Assembly (NCBI GenBank): GCA_002352365.1
Contig: DEIJ01000041.1
Coordinates: 1-10,817 of the forward strand
Source: Dehalococcoidia bacterium UBA2777
GTDB taxonomy: Bacteria > Chloroflexota > Dehalococcoidia > UBA2247 > UBA2777
Reading direction: 5' to 3'
DNA length: 10,817 nt
The notes below the pieces were generated by a model. The model saw only the letters and a program-made list of their open reading frames with translations. It did not search any database and had not been told where the DNA came from. Below, one piece after another: positions 1 to 6,304 of this stretch. The position numbers and the translations under genes are program-made. How positions within the stretch are numbered: the stretch's first letter is position 1; the number at the start of each line of letters is the position of its first letter.

Positions 1-2
1 CA

Positions 3-104
3 GCAGTCGAGCTTCTTGATGCAGCCAACATTCGCCTACCCAAAGCTCTGCCTCATTTAGGAGGACGTGTAGTCAGTAGAAAAAAGCTGCAAACACGACG
101 CTGA
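3..104 (+). pseudogene. C-terminal tail of an IS1634-type (IS4 superfamily) transposase, cut by the left window edge
   Basis: Reading from base 3, the frame gives a 33-residue tail ending in TGA at 102-104. It contains LLDAANIRLPKALP and then RVVSRKKLQTRR. The same pattern (LLDAADIKLPAVLP, RVVTRKEL) closes the longer transposase piece at 10294-10632, so the two are recognisably the same family but clearly not identical copies. In IS1634-type transposases this LLDAA..LP...RV.TRK segment is the extreme C-terminus. Whether the upstream part is intact lies outside the window. No terminal inverted repeat could be pinned down after the stop. Confidence 0.72.
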
Positions 105-306
105 ACCATTGGATTTTGTTGCGGTTCAGCTTCAGAGCACAACGCCCTTCCAGTGGAACATCAGTTACAACGCCTGAAGGAAGAGGATCGCCAAGACTGA
201 TAGTCACATCAATCACCTTGGGGCACAACTTTAGAAGTCGCAAAAAAGGTAAGCTAGGAGGGAAGTCATCTCTTGATGATGATGGGGAGTTTTCTTTCTG
301 CGCATA
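73..306 (-). other. Open frame continuing in phase behind the amber stop of the GxxxG-repeat gene
   Basis: Directly after the TAG at 309-307 the same frame stays open for 77 codons, to a TGA at 75-73. The middle part reads like protein (KLCPKVIDVTISLGDPLP, then VPLEGRCALKLNRNKIQWF). No family is recognised. No convincing internal start is present; a GTG at 207-205 has a weak AAGG eight bases upstream. The last 32 bases run antisense to the transposase tail at 3-104, so the natural end was probably lost. It may be the former C-terminal part of the upstream protein, a separate remnant, or chance. Confidence 0.3.
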
Positions 307-624
307 CTACAAAAGGCGATTTAGATTCTCCTGACCGGCAATCTCCCAAACAACGGCCAGTACCTTGGAGCGCTGCGGCTTGGTAAACCCTGCCTTCCGC
401 AGTCTCGTCTCCAGCTCGTCCAGGTGCCCGGGGCGGTAATGCTTCACCCTCTCTTCAGCCACCCCATGCTCATATCCCTGTTGGTACATCTCTTCGGCCT
501 GAGCTTGCCCTTCTCGGAGACCCCTCTGGTAGGCCTCCATCTCCCTATATGCTTGGCTCTCCGCACCGTACTCGTACCCGCTACGATATGCCCTGGCTAA
601 TTCCACTTCAGTAACACCAACCAT
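307..624 (-). CDS. Small GxxxG-repeat protein of unknown function
   Basis: About 105 residues. The first half is a run of Tyr/Gly/Gln/Glu-rich units with glycines four apart (GYEYG, GLREG, GYEHG), the kind of GX3G helix repeat seen in Yae1-type and FliH-like sequences. The second half is a mixed charged/hydrophobic tail (RLRKAGFTKPQRSKVLAVVW). No catalytic motif, signal peptide or membrane segment is visible and no function is claimed. There are two ATGs in a row. The very strong AAAGGAGG (629-636) leaves only one base before the first ATG (625-627), so the second (622-624) was chosen. It is the last gene of a minus-strand cluster, 147 bases after the 40-codon ORF. A short hairpin at 648-660 (GCCCT/AGGGC, then a TTTT) lies in that gap. 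An unusual open frame continues behind the stop. Confidence 0.6.
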   Translation of the reverse strand: MVGVTEVELARAYRSGYEYGAESQAYREMEAYQRGLREGQAQAEEMYQQGYEHGVAEERVKHYRPGHLDELETRLRKAGFTKPQRSKVLAVVWEIAGQENLNRLL

Positions 625-774
625 CATACCTCCTTTCTTTGAAAATCGCCCTGAGAGGGCCTAGAAGCACCTCTTTTTAGCCGGGGGGAATATAGAAGAG
701 CAGCATAAACACACCACTACCCCCCTACCCTAAGGTGGAATGTTTTTGTATCTGGCCAAATCGATTCTTGGTGC

Positions 775-897
775 TTAGAACGAGATTTTTTGCCGGTCGC
801 CTTTGCCAAATTCCACCTCAATGTTGTAGAGGAAAATATTCAGAGGCGACTTGCCGCCATCATCGATACCTCTCTCAAGTCTGATTTGATGCCGCAT
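775..897 (-). CDS. 40-residue ORF overlapping the HTH gene
   Basis: This minus-strand frame starts at an ATG (895-897) inside the last 23 bases of the HTH gene and ends with TAA at 777-775. The product begins MRHQIRLERGIDDGGK and ends NIEVEFGKGDRQKISF. GGGAGGGAGG lies about nine bases before the ATG, inside the upstream gene, so translational coupling is plausible. The overlap and the protein-like composition argue for a real gene. The short length and lack of any recognised family argue against certainty. It could be a regulator partner of the HTH protein or simply a remnant. Confidence 0.45.
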   Translation of the reverse strand: MRHQIRLERGIDDGGKSPLNIFLYNIEVEFGKGDRQKISF

Positions 898-1099
898 CTC
901 CTTTTGCCTCCCTCCCTTCTTTTAACTTCCAGGATGGCGGCGGCCATTCCCGCCTGCGAATGTAAACGGCATCCGCTTCCTCGACCGTATGGATTGGGCC
1001 TATTTTAACCGCCTTTATCCGGCCTTGATAAATAAGCTGCCTTACTCTTTGCTCTGATATTTCCAACTTTTGGGCTACCTGCTTAACCGTGAGTAACAT
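875..1099 (-). CDS. Small excisionase/MerR-like helix-turn-helix DNA-binding protein
   Basis: 74 residues. Residues 3-33 form a typical MerR/excisionase-type winged HTH: the start LLTVKQVAQKLEISEQRVRQ is followed by LIYQGRIKAVKIG, the pattern usually annotated as a helix-turn-helix or excisionase family domain. The C-terminal 30 residues are basic, proline-containing and probably unstructured. AAGGGGG at 1107-1113 sits seven bases before the ATG at 1099 and supports this start. A near-consensus promoter with an internal inverted repeat lies immediately upstream (1124-1153). The gene heads a minus-strand cluster and overlaps the next ORF by 23 bases. Such proteins act as phage or plasmid excision factors or as small repressors. 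With integrase and transposase relics nearby, an origin in a mobile element is likely, but its target is unknown. Confidence 0.72.
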   Translation of the reverse strand: MLLTVKQVAQKLEISEQRVRQLIYQGRIKAVKIGPIHTVEEADAVYIRRREWPPPSWKLKEGREAKGDAASNQT

Positions 1100-1123
1100 T
1101 CACATACCCCCTTACTCGCTTCT

Positions 1124-1153
1124 ATTATATCATAGGTGTTATAATATAGTCAA
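1124..1153 (-). promoter_or_regulatory. Near-consensus sigma70 promoter with internal inverted repeat, driving the HTH cluster
   Basis: On the minus strand TTGACT (1153-1148) is followed after 18 bases by TATAAT (1129-1124), about 25 bases upstream of the HTH gene's ATG. Within it, TATTATA (1123-1129) and TATAATA (1140-1146) are inverted repeats ten bases apart that overlap the -10 box. That is a plausible operator for autoregulation by the HTH protein. The operator role is inference; the promoter match is direct. Confidence 0.7.
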
Positions 1154-1388
1154 TAATCTCTTACCCTATCTTCCTCGAGGGTGGTATTCTGTTCATGGCG
1201 CGTTAGTCCCCCTTTCTCGGTTTCCAAGCCCGGATTATTTCTCTCGGGGGTATCTTACGCCATATTTGTTCTTACAGGAAGCAGGGGACATCACCGATAA
1301 ACAAGGAAACGGCAGTTGAAAGTGATATTGGTAAGACCTGCCCCCATCGGCACCCACTGACGGGTTATACTCTTTGCTGCCGACCCTT

Positions 1389-1897
1389 TTACCCCCAATC
1401 CCGGCTGGCATTTGGGTACTTTCTCATCAATGCATCGGGCAAGTAGACACTGCCGTATCCTTTGGCCCGATCATTCTGATGCGAACTCTTCACCCATTCC
1501 AGATGCTCCTTTAGAGGCAGTTTCACGCTTTCAGGAAGCACGGTAATCCGATCCTCCATGCCTTTTTTTGGTCATAACTGTTGGGAGTCGCTTAGGCTTC
1601 TTGGCGCGGATTGCATTGATGGAATCATCCGGCTCTTGCTTCAGCACCTGGCGATGGAGAAACAGCAAGGCATTGAAAGCCTGATTCTGGTGGAGGCGGA
1701 GACCTTCAAGACCACAGCCAGGTGGGTAAGGGAGGCCTCAATTTCGGGCCTTCCCATATCGCGTGGATGCTTCATGTTGTGAAAGATGATACACCGCCTG
1801 ATCCAGGAGAGGTAGCTCTCTTCAGTTTGGAGAGAATAGTGTTCCAATCGAAATCATCCTGAGCCTGATCCGATAGCTTTTCAGGTTGTTTATCCAT
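1389..1897 (-). pseudogene. Decayed integron-type tyrosine recombinase (IntI-like integrase)
   Basis: Four frame-shifted blocks on the minus strand line up in order with an integron integrase. Block 1 (from ATG 1897) is MDKQPEKLSDQAQDD. Block 2 (about 1850-1690) is the N-terminal core-binding domain, with EHYSLQTEESYLSWIRR and EIEASLTHLAV. Block 3 (about 1689-1562) gives NQAFNALLFLHRQVL and [15 protein letters not shown]. Block 4 (1559-1389) gives [20 protein letters not shown] and then the hallmark [19 protein letters not shown], close to the LPDALERKYP segment found in IntI proteins. Between blocks 3 and 4 the stretch carrying the first catalytic arginine is missing. After the TAA at 1391-1389 nothing resembling the HxLRH or tyrosine boxes was found. 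It cannot be active. The CoA-transferase relic lies divergently upstream, where a cassette array would be, but no attI or attC site was recognised. Confidence 0.82.
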
Positions 1898-1990
1898 TTT
1901 CCTGTTGACTTTTAGACAGCATATGCCGTAGTATATACACAACATATCAAAACGGCTCTGCAAAAGGTAAGAGATGAATCCGGGTAGGAT

Positions 1991-2508
1991 ATGGAGTATC
2001 CACTAGAAGGAATTCGAATTTTAGAGTGGGGAATTTTCCATGCCGGTCCAGGAGGCTCGGCCATCCTCGGTGATTTGGGAGCGGAGGTCATAAGAATGGA
2101 ACAGCGGGGAAAGGGCGATCCAATCCGGCATCGGAGTCGCTTTGGGCAAGCTTCCTTCAGTGTGCCCGGGGAGAGAAATCTTCTCTTCGAGGCCTCTAAT
2201 CGCAACAAAAAATCGATCACCATAGACTTCAATAAGGAGAAAGGGAGAGAAATCGTCTATCGCTTGATCCCTTATTTTGATATTTTCTCAACTAATCTGC
2301 GACGGAGAACTGTTGACAAGATGAGGATGACTTATCCCATGCTTTCCGGATTTAACCCCCGGTTGATCGTTGAGTTTAGCTAGTCTCGAGCTGGGACGAG
2401 GAAAGGCGCCCCTCGGTTGTGGGGGAAGATACTGAGGAGATTTTGAGGCAATTCGGATGATATGACAAAGAAGAAATAGAGCAATTCAGGAGAGAAGAGT
2501 TAATCTGA
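1991..2508 (+). pseudogene. CaiB/BaiF (class III) CoA-transferase reduced to its N- and C-terminal ends
   Basis: From ATG 1991 an open 130-codon frame encodes a good family III CoA-transferase N-terminus: PLEGIRILEWG, GPGGSAILGDLGAEVIRME, then NRNKKSITIDFNKEKGREI and NPRLIVEFS, ending at TAG 2381-2383. In another frame, from about 2390, comes a typical family C-terminus: VVGEDTEEILRQFG, an in-frame TGA, YDKEEIEQFRREELI, and a stop at 2506-2508. The family is usually around 400 residues, so roughly 230-250 central residues, including most of the CoA-binding and active-site region, have been deleted. Family members move CoA between acyl-CoA thioesters and carboxylic acids. The remnant is inactive as read. 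GTAGGA before the ATG is a fair ribosome-binding site. Confidence 0.85.
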
Positions 2509-2627
2509 GAGTGCTAAGAATGGCGCTACTGTGAAAACGCGTGATTCTCGGTCGATTGCATCTCTATTTCACATTTGTAGAAAAGCGCGAAAGGTTTACC
2601 TTTGACCCTTTTGCAGGAACGCCGATC

Positions 2628-2656
2628 TTGCTTTTCTGCTGAGCAAGGCCTAATAT
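2628..2656 (+). promoter_or_regulatory. Candidate sigma70 promoter for the oxidoreductase operon
   Basis: TTGCTT (2628-2633), 17 bases, TAATAT (2651-2656), about 105 bases upstream of the ferredoxin-subunit ATG. Spacing is ideal, and it is the best match in the 250-base gap after the CoA-transferase relic, which holds no recognisable gene. The rest of the leader shows no riboswitch I could recognise. Confidence 0.4.
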
Positions 2657-2761
2657 TAATCAAACCATACAAGAAAACCAACAAGGAAAGAATGTTCCAC
2701 AGGGAGAATAGCAAAGGAATTGTAGGGGTAGAAGTTTTCACCCTCTCAAGCGGAGGAGGAA

Positions 2762-2992
2762 ATGCCAAAAAAAGGTGAAATAATTATTGACGAGAGGCTT
2801 TGTAAGGGGTGTGCGCTTTGCGTAATGTTTTGCAGCAAAAAGTGTATCTCCATGGGGAAGATAGGCCCTGGTGGAATCCCTATAGCTCATTTTTCTGATC
2901 CCGAAGCGTGCACTGGGTGTGGAGTCTGCGGCTGGATGTGCCCCGATATGGCCATTGAGGTCTACGAATATGTTGCTAGGAGGCCGTTATGA
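2762..2992 (+). CDS. korD: Ferredoxin-like delta subunit of 2-oxoacid:ferredoxin oxidoreductase, two [4Fe-4S] clusters
   Basis: 76 residues. Cys14, 17, 20 and 24 form the first and Cys50, 53, 56 and 60 (followed by Pro) the second CxxCxxCxxxC cluster motif, so it should carry two [4Fe-4S] centres. An extra Cys28 is present, and Pro is missing after the first motif. It would pass electrons from the catalytic subunits to external ferredoxin in the cytoplasm. The size and the glycine-rich linker between motifs (GKIGPGGIP) match delta subunits of the KOR/VOR/POR family. GGAGGAGG lies directly upstream of the ATG. The stop overlaps the alpha-subunit start by four bases (ATGA), so the gene opens a translationally coupled delta-alpha-beta-gamma operon. 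Confidence 0.88.
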   Translation: MPKKGEIIIDERLCKGCALCVMFCSKKCISMGKIGPGGIPIAHFSDPEACTGCGVCGWMCPDMAIEVYEYVARRPL

Positions 2993-4062
2993 CAGAGAGG
3001 ATTTTACACACCGGGAATGACACAGTAGCCAGGGCCGCCATTTCTGCTGGCTGTAAACACTATTTTGCCTATCCGATTACCCCACAGAGTGAAATTGCTC
3101 ATTATATGGCTCGAGAACTTCCCAAAATAGGTGGGTGTTTTCTCCAAAGCGAAGGTGAATATGCTGCTGCATATATGCTGCTTGGGGCAGCCTTGTCAGG
3201 GGAGAGGGTGATGACTTCTACCTCAAGCCCCGGGCTCGCCCTAATGCAAGAACCGCTTTCTATGATGGTAACCGCTGAGATACCAGCGGTGGTAGTCGAG
3301 ACCCAGCGGCTCGGGCCCGGTACTGGGACAGGAGGGCAGCAAGGCCAAACTGATTATCGCTTCGTTACCCGAGGAGTATATGGTGGTCTACACTATCCCG
3401 TTCTTGCTCCTTATTCTGTTTCAGAAATCTTTGAATTTGTGCAGCTCGCTTTTCATATAGCTGATAAATATCGAATATTAACCATGGTATTGACCGACTT
3501 CGTATTAGGCAGGATGACGGAGTATCTGGAGTTGAAAACCTTTGATTTTGGTCCGCTGCCGGAGAAAGATTGGGCCTTAAAGGGCAAGGCTCACAAAGGA
3601 GGAAGAAGCAATTTTCTTTTCACTGTCACAGGCATGATGTTAGATATTACCGGTTTCTTCCAGGGCCAACAGGAGAAAAGTAAAAGGATTATAGATTCAG
3701 AGACGAGATGGGAAACCTATAAAACTGAGGACGCTGATTTTCTCATTGTATCCTATGGATACTCGGCTAGGATGTCTAAAGGAGCAGTGAACACGGCGCG
3801 GGCACAAGGGATCAAGGCGGGGTTGTTCAGACCAATAACCCTTTGGCCTTTCCCGAGAGAAGCTCTGCAGCAAGAAGCTTTGAAGGCGGGAAAGGTACTA
3901 GTGGTAGAGGATAGCCCGGGAGAATTGGTAGAAGATGTAGAGTTAGCGGTTCAAGGACGAGTTCCAGTCCACTTTTTGGGCATTCAGGCTCGTCATATCG
4001 CCAGAGCAGAGGGGTTAATACTTCCAGAGAGAATTCTCCAGGAGGTGAGGGAATTGCTATGA
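2989..4062 (+). CDS. korA: 2-oxoacid:ferredoxin oxidoreductase, alpha subunit (KorA/VorB type)
   Basis: 357 residues, normal for a KorA or VorB-type alpha subunit. The pyrimidine-binding domain is clear: YPITPQSEI at 28-36, QSEGEYAAA at 53-61 with the conserved glutamate pair, and TSTSSPGLALMQE at 76-88. Domain II follows in the second half: DFLIVSYGYSARMSK, the RPITLWPFP segment, and KVLVVEDSPGELVEDVE. With the beta subunit it decarboxylates a 2-oxoacid on thiamine diphosphate and forms an acyl-CoA. The substrate (2-oxoglutarate, branched-chain or aryl 2-oxoacid) cannot be read from sequence; local wording of the motifs is closest to VorB-type enzymes. The stretch ETQRLGPGTGTGGQQGQTD is richer in Gly/Gln than the versions I know. 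The gene overlaps both neighbours by four bases. Confidence 0.9.
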   Translation: MTERILHTGNDTVARAAISAGCKHYFAYPITPQSEIAHYMARELPKIGGCFLQSEGEYAAAYMLLGAALSGERVMTSTSSPGLALMQEPLSMMVTAEIPAVVVETQRLGPGTGTGGQQGQTDYRFVTRGVYGGLHYPVLAPYSVSEIFEFVQLAFHIADKYRILTMVLTDFVLGRMTEYLELKTFDFGPLPEKDWALKGKAHKGGRSNFLFTVTGMMLDITGFFQGQQEKSKRIIDSETRWETYKTEDADFLIVSYGYSARMSKGAVNTARAQGIKAGLFRPITLWPFPREALQQEALKAGKVLVVEDSPGELVEDVELAVQGRVPVHFLGIQARHIARAEGLILPERILQEVRELL

Positions 4063-4829
4063 TTGAGGAAACTGCTATTACTAAAAACCTGGTTTGCAAA
4101 ACACCGGCGTTTAGGCTTTTGCCCCTTGGGTTTTGTGCTGGATGTCATTATGGGATCATCTTTCGCCTAATAGACGAGGTTCTGGAAGAGATGGAGCTTA
4201 AGGGGATCACTGTATGTATAGGTGGGGGGGGCTGTAGCGCTATGGGAGCTATGGCTATGGATGTTGACGCATTTGGAGGCCCTCATGGACCCGGCACCGC
4301 CATCGCTTCGGCACTTAAACGAGTTTGCCCCGATAACTTCATCTTTGCTATACAAGGGGATGGGGAGCAGGGGGCGATCGGATTAGGCAGTTTTGTTGCT
4401 GCCGCAGTTAGAGGTGAGAATATCACCATTATCACTATGAATAATGCTTGTTATGGAATGACAGGAGGGCAGCTTGCACCTACTACTCCGCTTGGGATGG
4501 TGACTCCCACTACTCCTGAGGGGAGAGACCAAGAAATGGCAGGATTCCCCTTTCATGGACCAGAGCTAGTGGCACCACTAAGAGGAGTGGCTTATGCCGC
4601 GCGAGGAACTGTTCATACGCCGGCTAACCGCCAAAGGTCTAAGAAGATGGTGAAAACTGCCTTCCAAAAACAACTGCAACGACTGGGTTTCGCGGTAGTT
4701 GAGTTTATCTGTGCTTGCCCTACTAACTGGAGACTTTCCCCTGTCGATTGCGCGAGATACATCGAAGAGAAGATGATCCCTGAATTCCCTTTAGGTGAAT
4801 TCAAGAATGTGGAGAAAAACGAGGGGTGA
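4059..4829 (+). CDS. korB: 2-oxoacid:ferredoxin oxidoreductase, beta subunit (thiamine-diphosphate binding)
   Basis: 256 residues. The thiamine-diphosphate/Mg motif is intact: GDG at 100-102, then NN at 128-129 followed by YGMTGGQ. Cys26 and Cys29 in FCAGCHYG, Cys59 in GGGGCSAMG, and Cys218 or Cys220 before PTNW match the ligands of the cluster in KOR/POR beta subunits. Two familiar motifs are altered: the usual CPGCGHG is CAGCHYG, and the usual HGR before the thiamine domain is HGP (76-78). These suggest a divergent substrate class within the family. It forms the catalytic core with the alpha subunit in the cytoplasm. The start overlaps the alpha stop (ATGA). Confidence 0.9.
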   Translation: MIEETAITKNLVCKTPAFRLLPLGFCAGCHYGIIFRLIDEVLEEMELKGITVCIGGGGCSAMGAMAMDVDAFGGPHGPGTAIASALKRVCPDNFIFAIQGDGEQGAIGLGSFVAAAVRGENITIITMNNACYGMTGGQLAPTTPLGMVTPTTPEGRDQEMAGFPFHGPELVAPLRGVAYAARGTVHTPANRQRSKKMVKTAFQKQLQRLGFAVVEFICACPTNWRLSPVDCARYIEEKMIPEFPLGEFKNVEKNEG

Positions 4830-4831
4830 TT

Positions 4832-5407
4832 ATGGAAAAAATTGATAAAGGGTTCCGAGTAATCTTCGCTGGGCTGGGAGGACACGGAGCTTTGGTGTTT
4901 GGTGAGCTTTTGACTGAAGCAGTGGCAAGGAGGTATAACTATGCTTCTTTTGTTCCCAATTATGCCCCAAGTATGAGAGGTGGGGAAAGCGAAAGTATAG
5001 TGGTTGCCTCTAATGAAGAAATTGATTCTCCTGCTTCGTTTGAGGCGGAGGCAGTAGTAGCTACAAGCCCTAGCGCATTCCGCTTAGCTGAGAAAAGGGT
5101 GAGCCCAGGGGGAATTTTGATCGTCGATGATTCTATAATCTGTGAGAAAGCAGAGCGAAAAGATATAAAGGTATTCTATATCCCTGCTCGCAAGATTGCC
5201 TCTGAAGAGGGTAATCCTTTAATCTCCAATTTTATCCTCATGGGGGCATACTTGGAGGCAACAAAAACACTCCCTGTTGAAATTGTCGAGGAGACGCTGG
5301 AGAGCACCTCAAAAGGCACTTCCAGGGAAAGGCTTTTGTCAGCTAACAAAAGGGCGCTTCACGAAGGAATTAGGCTCATAGCAAATTATTCACAACAGCC
5401 CCTCTAG
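4832..5407 (+). CDS. korC: 2-oxoacid:ferredoxin oxidoreductase, gamma subunit
   Basis: 191 residues, the usual size for a gamma subunit. The N-terminal Rossmann-like glycine motif is GLGGHG at 14-19, where most members have GxGGQG. YAPSMRGGESES and the typical SNFILMGAYLEAT segment follow. This subunit takes part in CoA binding and in assembly of the complex. A GTG at 4826 overlapping the beta stop would add two codons. ATG 4832 was preferred because GAGGGG (4821-4826) lies five bases before it. It is the last gene of the operon, after which the sequence turns into fragments. No clear rho-independent terminator follows. Confidence 0.88.
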   Translation: MEKIDKGFRVIFAGLGGHGALVFGELLTEAVARRYNYASFVPNYAPSMRGGESESIVVASNEEIDSPASFEAEAVVATSPSAFRLAEKRVSPGGILIVDDSIICEKAERKDIKVFYIPARKIASEEGNPLISNFILMGAYLEATKTLPVEIVEETLESTSKGTSRERLLSANKRALHEGIRLIANYSQQPL

Positions 5408-5464
5408 AAGTCCTCGAAGGCTCTGAACATCTTTCAGGCTGAGGCGAACAGCTCAGTTGACCAA

Positions 5465-5605
5465 ATGAAACTTATCTTCGTCCACGGCTCCGGGGGTTGC
5501 AACGGGCCGTGGCACTATCAGACACACCACTTTCCCAATTCCCAGGCTGTTAACCTCCCTGGCCACCCCGATCGCCAGCCGTGCACCAGCATAAGGGTGC
5601 TATAG
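5465..5605 (+). pseudogene. Severed N-terminus of an alpha/beta hydrolase
   Basis: The frame from ATG 5465 begins MKLIFVHGSGG, the first strand and HGxGG oxyanion-hole motif of alpha/beta hydrolases. It continues HYQTHHFPNSQAVNLPGHPD, the next conserved block with its PGH turn. Similarity stops around 5590, where the transposase sequence described next begins, and the frame ends at TAG 5603-5605. Only about 42 residues of a protein that normally needs well over 200 remain. No nucleophile elbow (GxSxG) or histidine is present. The rest of the gene was not found elsewhere in the window. Confidence 0.68.
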
Positions 5606-5903
5606 AGGACACAGTGTTCCAGCGTGGGCGAGATCTGTTCACCAAAGCTACTCTGGCCTTTTTCGATACTGCCAGCATCTACTTTGAAGCAGACAGAGGA
5701 GAGGAAGTATATTCTGGGGGCACGGATGCACCGGCAGCGGGAAGTGAGCAAGCGGGTGCTGGGAGAAGCTGGACGTTATCACGAAGTAGCTGAGAATCTT
5801 CGAGTGAAGCAGGTGTGGATCGAGGGACGGCGCCAAATCATGTGTCACAGTCCTCAGGAGGCAGCCAAGGATGAAGCTGGTAGGAAGGCGATAGAGGAAG
5901 CGG
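5581..5903 (+). pseudogene. Internally deleted IS1634-type transposase
   Basis: Two blocks in different frames match an IS1634-type transposase in order. Block 1 (about 5581-5690) is HQHKGAIEDTVFQRGRDLFT followed by LAFFDTASIYFEADRGE, where FDT is the first catalytic DDE block. Block 2 (about 5700-5903) is KYILGARMHRQREV, then RYHEVAENLRVKQVWIEGRR and SPQEAAKDEAGRKAI. In complete family members well over 100 residues lie between these, so the middle is deleted and the frame changes at about 5693-5702. The piece begins exactly where the hydrolase fragment ends. It is of the same family as the pieces at both window ends. Confidence 0.8.
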
Positions 5904-5997
5904 CAGTGCAACCCGCCTCAGCTATGGCGCCAAAGATTCCCCATGTCCTCAATCCCATTCACAATTCTCTGTCTTTCTGACAAACTGTAGAAGATTG

Positions 5998-6023
5998 GTC
6001 TAAGGTTTGAGTTACCCTTAGAC
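5998..6023 (-). terminator. Perfect 8-bp hairpin downstream of the tautomerase gene
   Basis: GTCTAAGG (5998-6005) and CCTTAGAC (6016-6023) pair perfectly around a ten-base loop. On the minus strand the hairpin lies 13 bases after the tautomerase stop, the right place for a terminator. Only a weak, interrupted T-rich stretch follows (CAATCTTC), so efficient intrinsic termination is doubtful. It could equally stabilise the 3' end of the mRNA. Confidence 0.35.
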
Positions 6024-6035
6024 ATTGGCAGATTT

Positions 6036-6236
6036 CTACCGCTTCTCCCGCTCTAATCTTTCTCTTAGTAGCTCCCCACCGACTCCCACAGTGTCCGGGG
6101 GGGAAGGCCTAAGATACACTACGAAAGCCGATTTATCTATTCCAGTAAGTCTACTTGCGGTTTCAGTGAAAGATTTTATTAGCTCCTTTTTCCTCTCGGT
6201 ATCTAGTTCTGGGCCATAAAAGAAGATCGTAGGCAT
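6036..6236 (-). CDS. 4-oxalocrotonate tautomerase family protein
   Basis: 66 residues, typical for the small beta-alpha-beta tautomerases. The protein starts Met-Pro-Thr-Ile; removing Met exposes the catalytic N-terminal proline. KKELIKSFTETASRLTGI forms the helix, and the end carries the conserved VGVGGELL turn. Family members tautomerise enol/keto acids, often as hexamers, in aromatic and related catabolism. The two arginines used by the Pseudomonas enzyme are not obvious at their usual places, although Arg43 in VVYLRPSPP is near, so the substrate may differ. AAGGAGGAGG lies four bases before the ATG. An extended -10 promoter precedes it (6296-6304). It stands alone on the minus strand, between transposase remnants. 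Confidence 0.85.
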   Translation of the reverse strand: MPTIFFYGPELDTERKKELIKSFTETASRLTGIDKSAFVVYLRPSPPDTVGVGGELLRERLEREKR

Positions 6237-6295
6237 AGTTCCTCCTCCTTCTCACATAGGCCTAGAGCACTGACGCTGTTGATATTCCTCATACC

Positions 6296-6304
6296 ATTAT
6301 ACCA
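6296..6304 (-). promoter_or_regulatory. Extended -10 promoter for the tautomerase gene
   Basis: The minus strand reads TGG-TATAAT (6304-6296), a consensus -10 hexamer with the TGn extension, about 60 bases upstream of the tautomerase ATG. No good -35 box exists at 16-18 bases, which is common for extended -10 promoters. Confidence 0.5.

Noticed and set aside
116..334. 72-codon plus-strand frame after the first transposase tail
   Set aside because: No ribosome-binding site or recognisable domain. It lies antisense to the open extension at 73-306, whose composition is more protein-like.
1089..1319. 76-codon plus-strand frame over the HTH promoter
   Set aside because: It overlaps a near-consensus minus-strand promoter and start site, and has no family resemblance or SD sequence.
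1898..1990. Possible attI or attC site between the integrase relic and the CoA-transferase relic
   Set aside because: GTTGACT at about 1904 resembles the core site but breaks the GTTRRRY rule, and no paired inverted core site was found.
2452..2460. In-frame TGA in the CoA-transferase tail considered as selenocysteine
   Set aside because: The family has no cysteine or selenocysteine there, the gene already has a large deletion and frameshift, and no SECIS-like hairpin was seen.
2526..2768. 80-codon minus-strand frame with a hydrophobic stretch upstream of the oxidoreductase operon
   Set aside because: No SD sequence and no recognised family. It covers the plus-strand promoter and ribosome-binding site of the operon.
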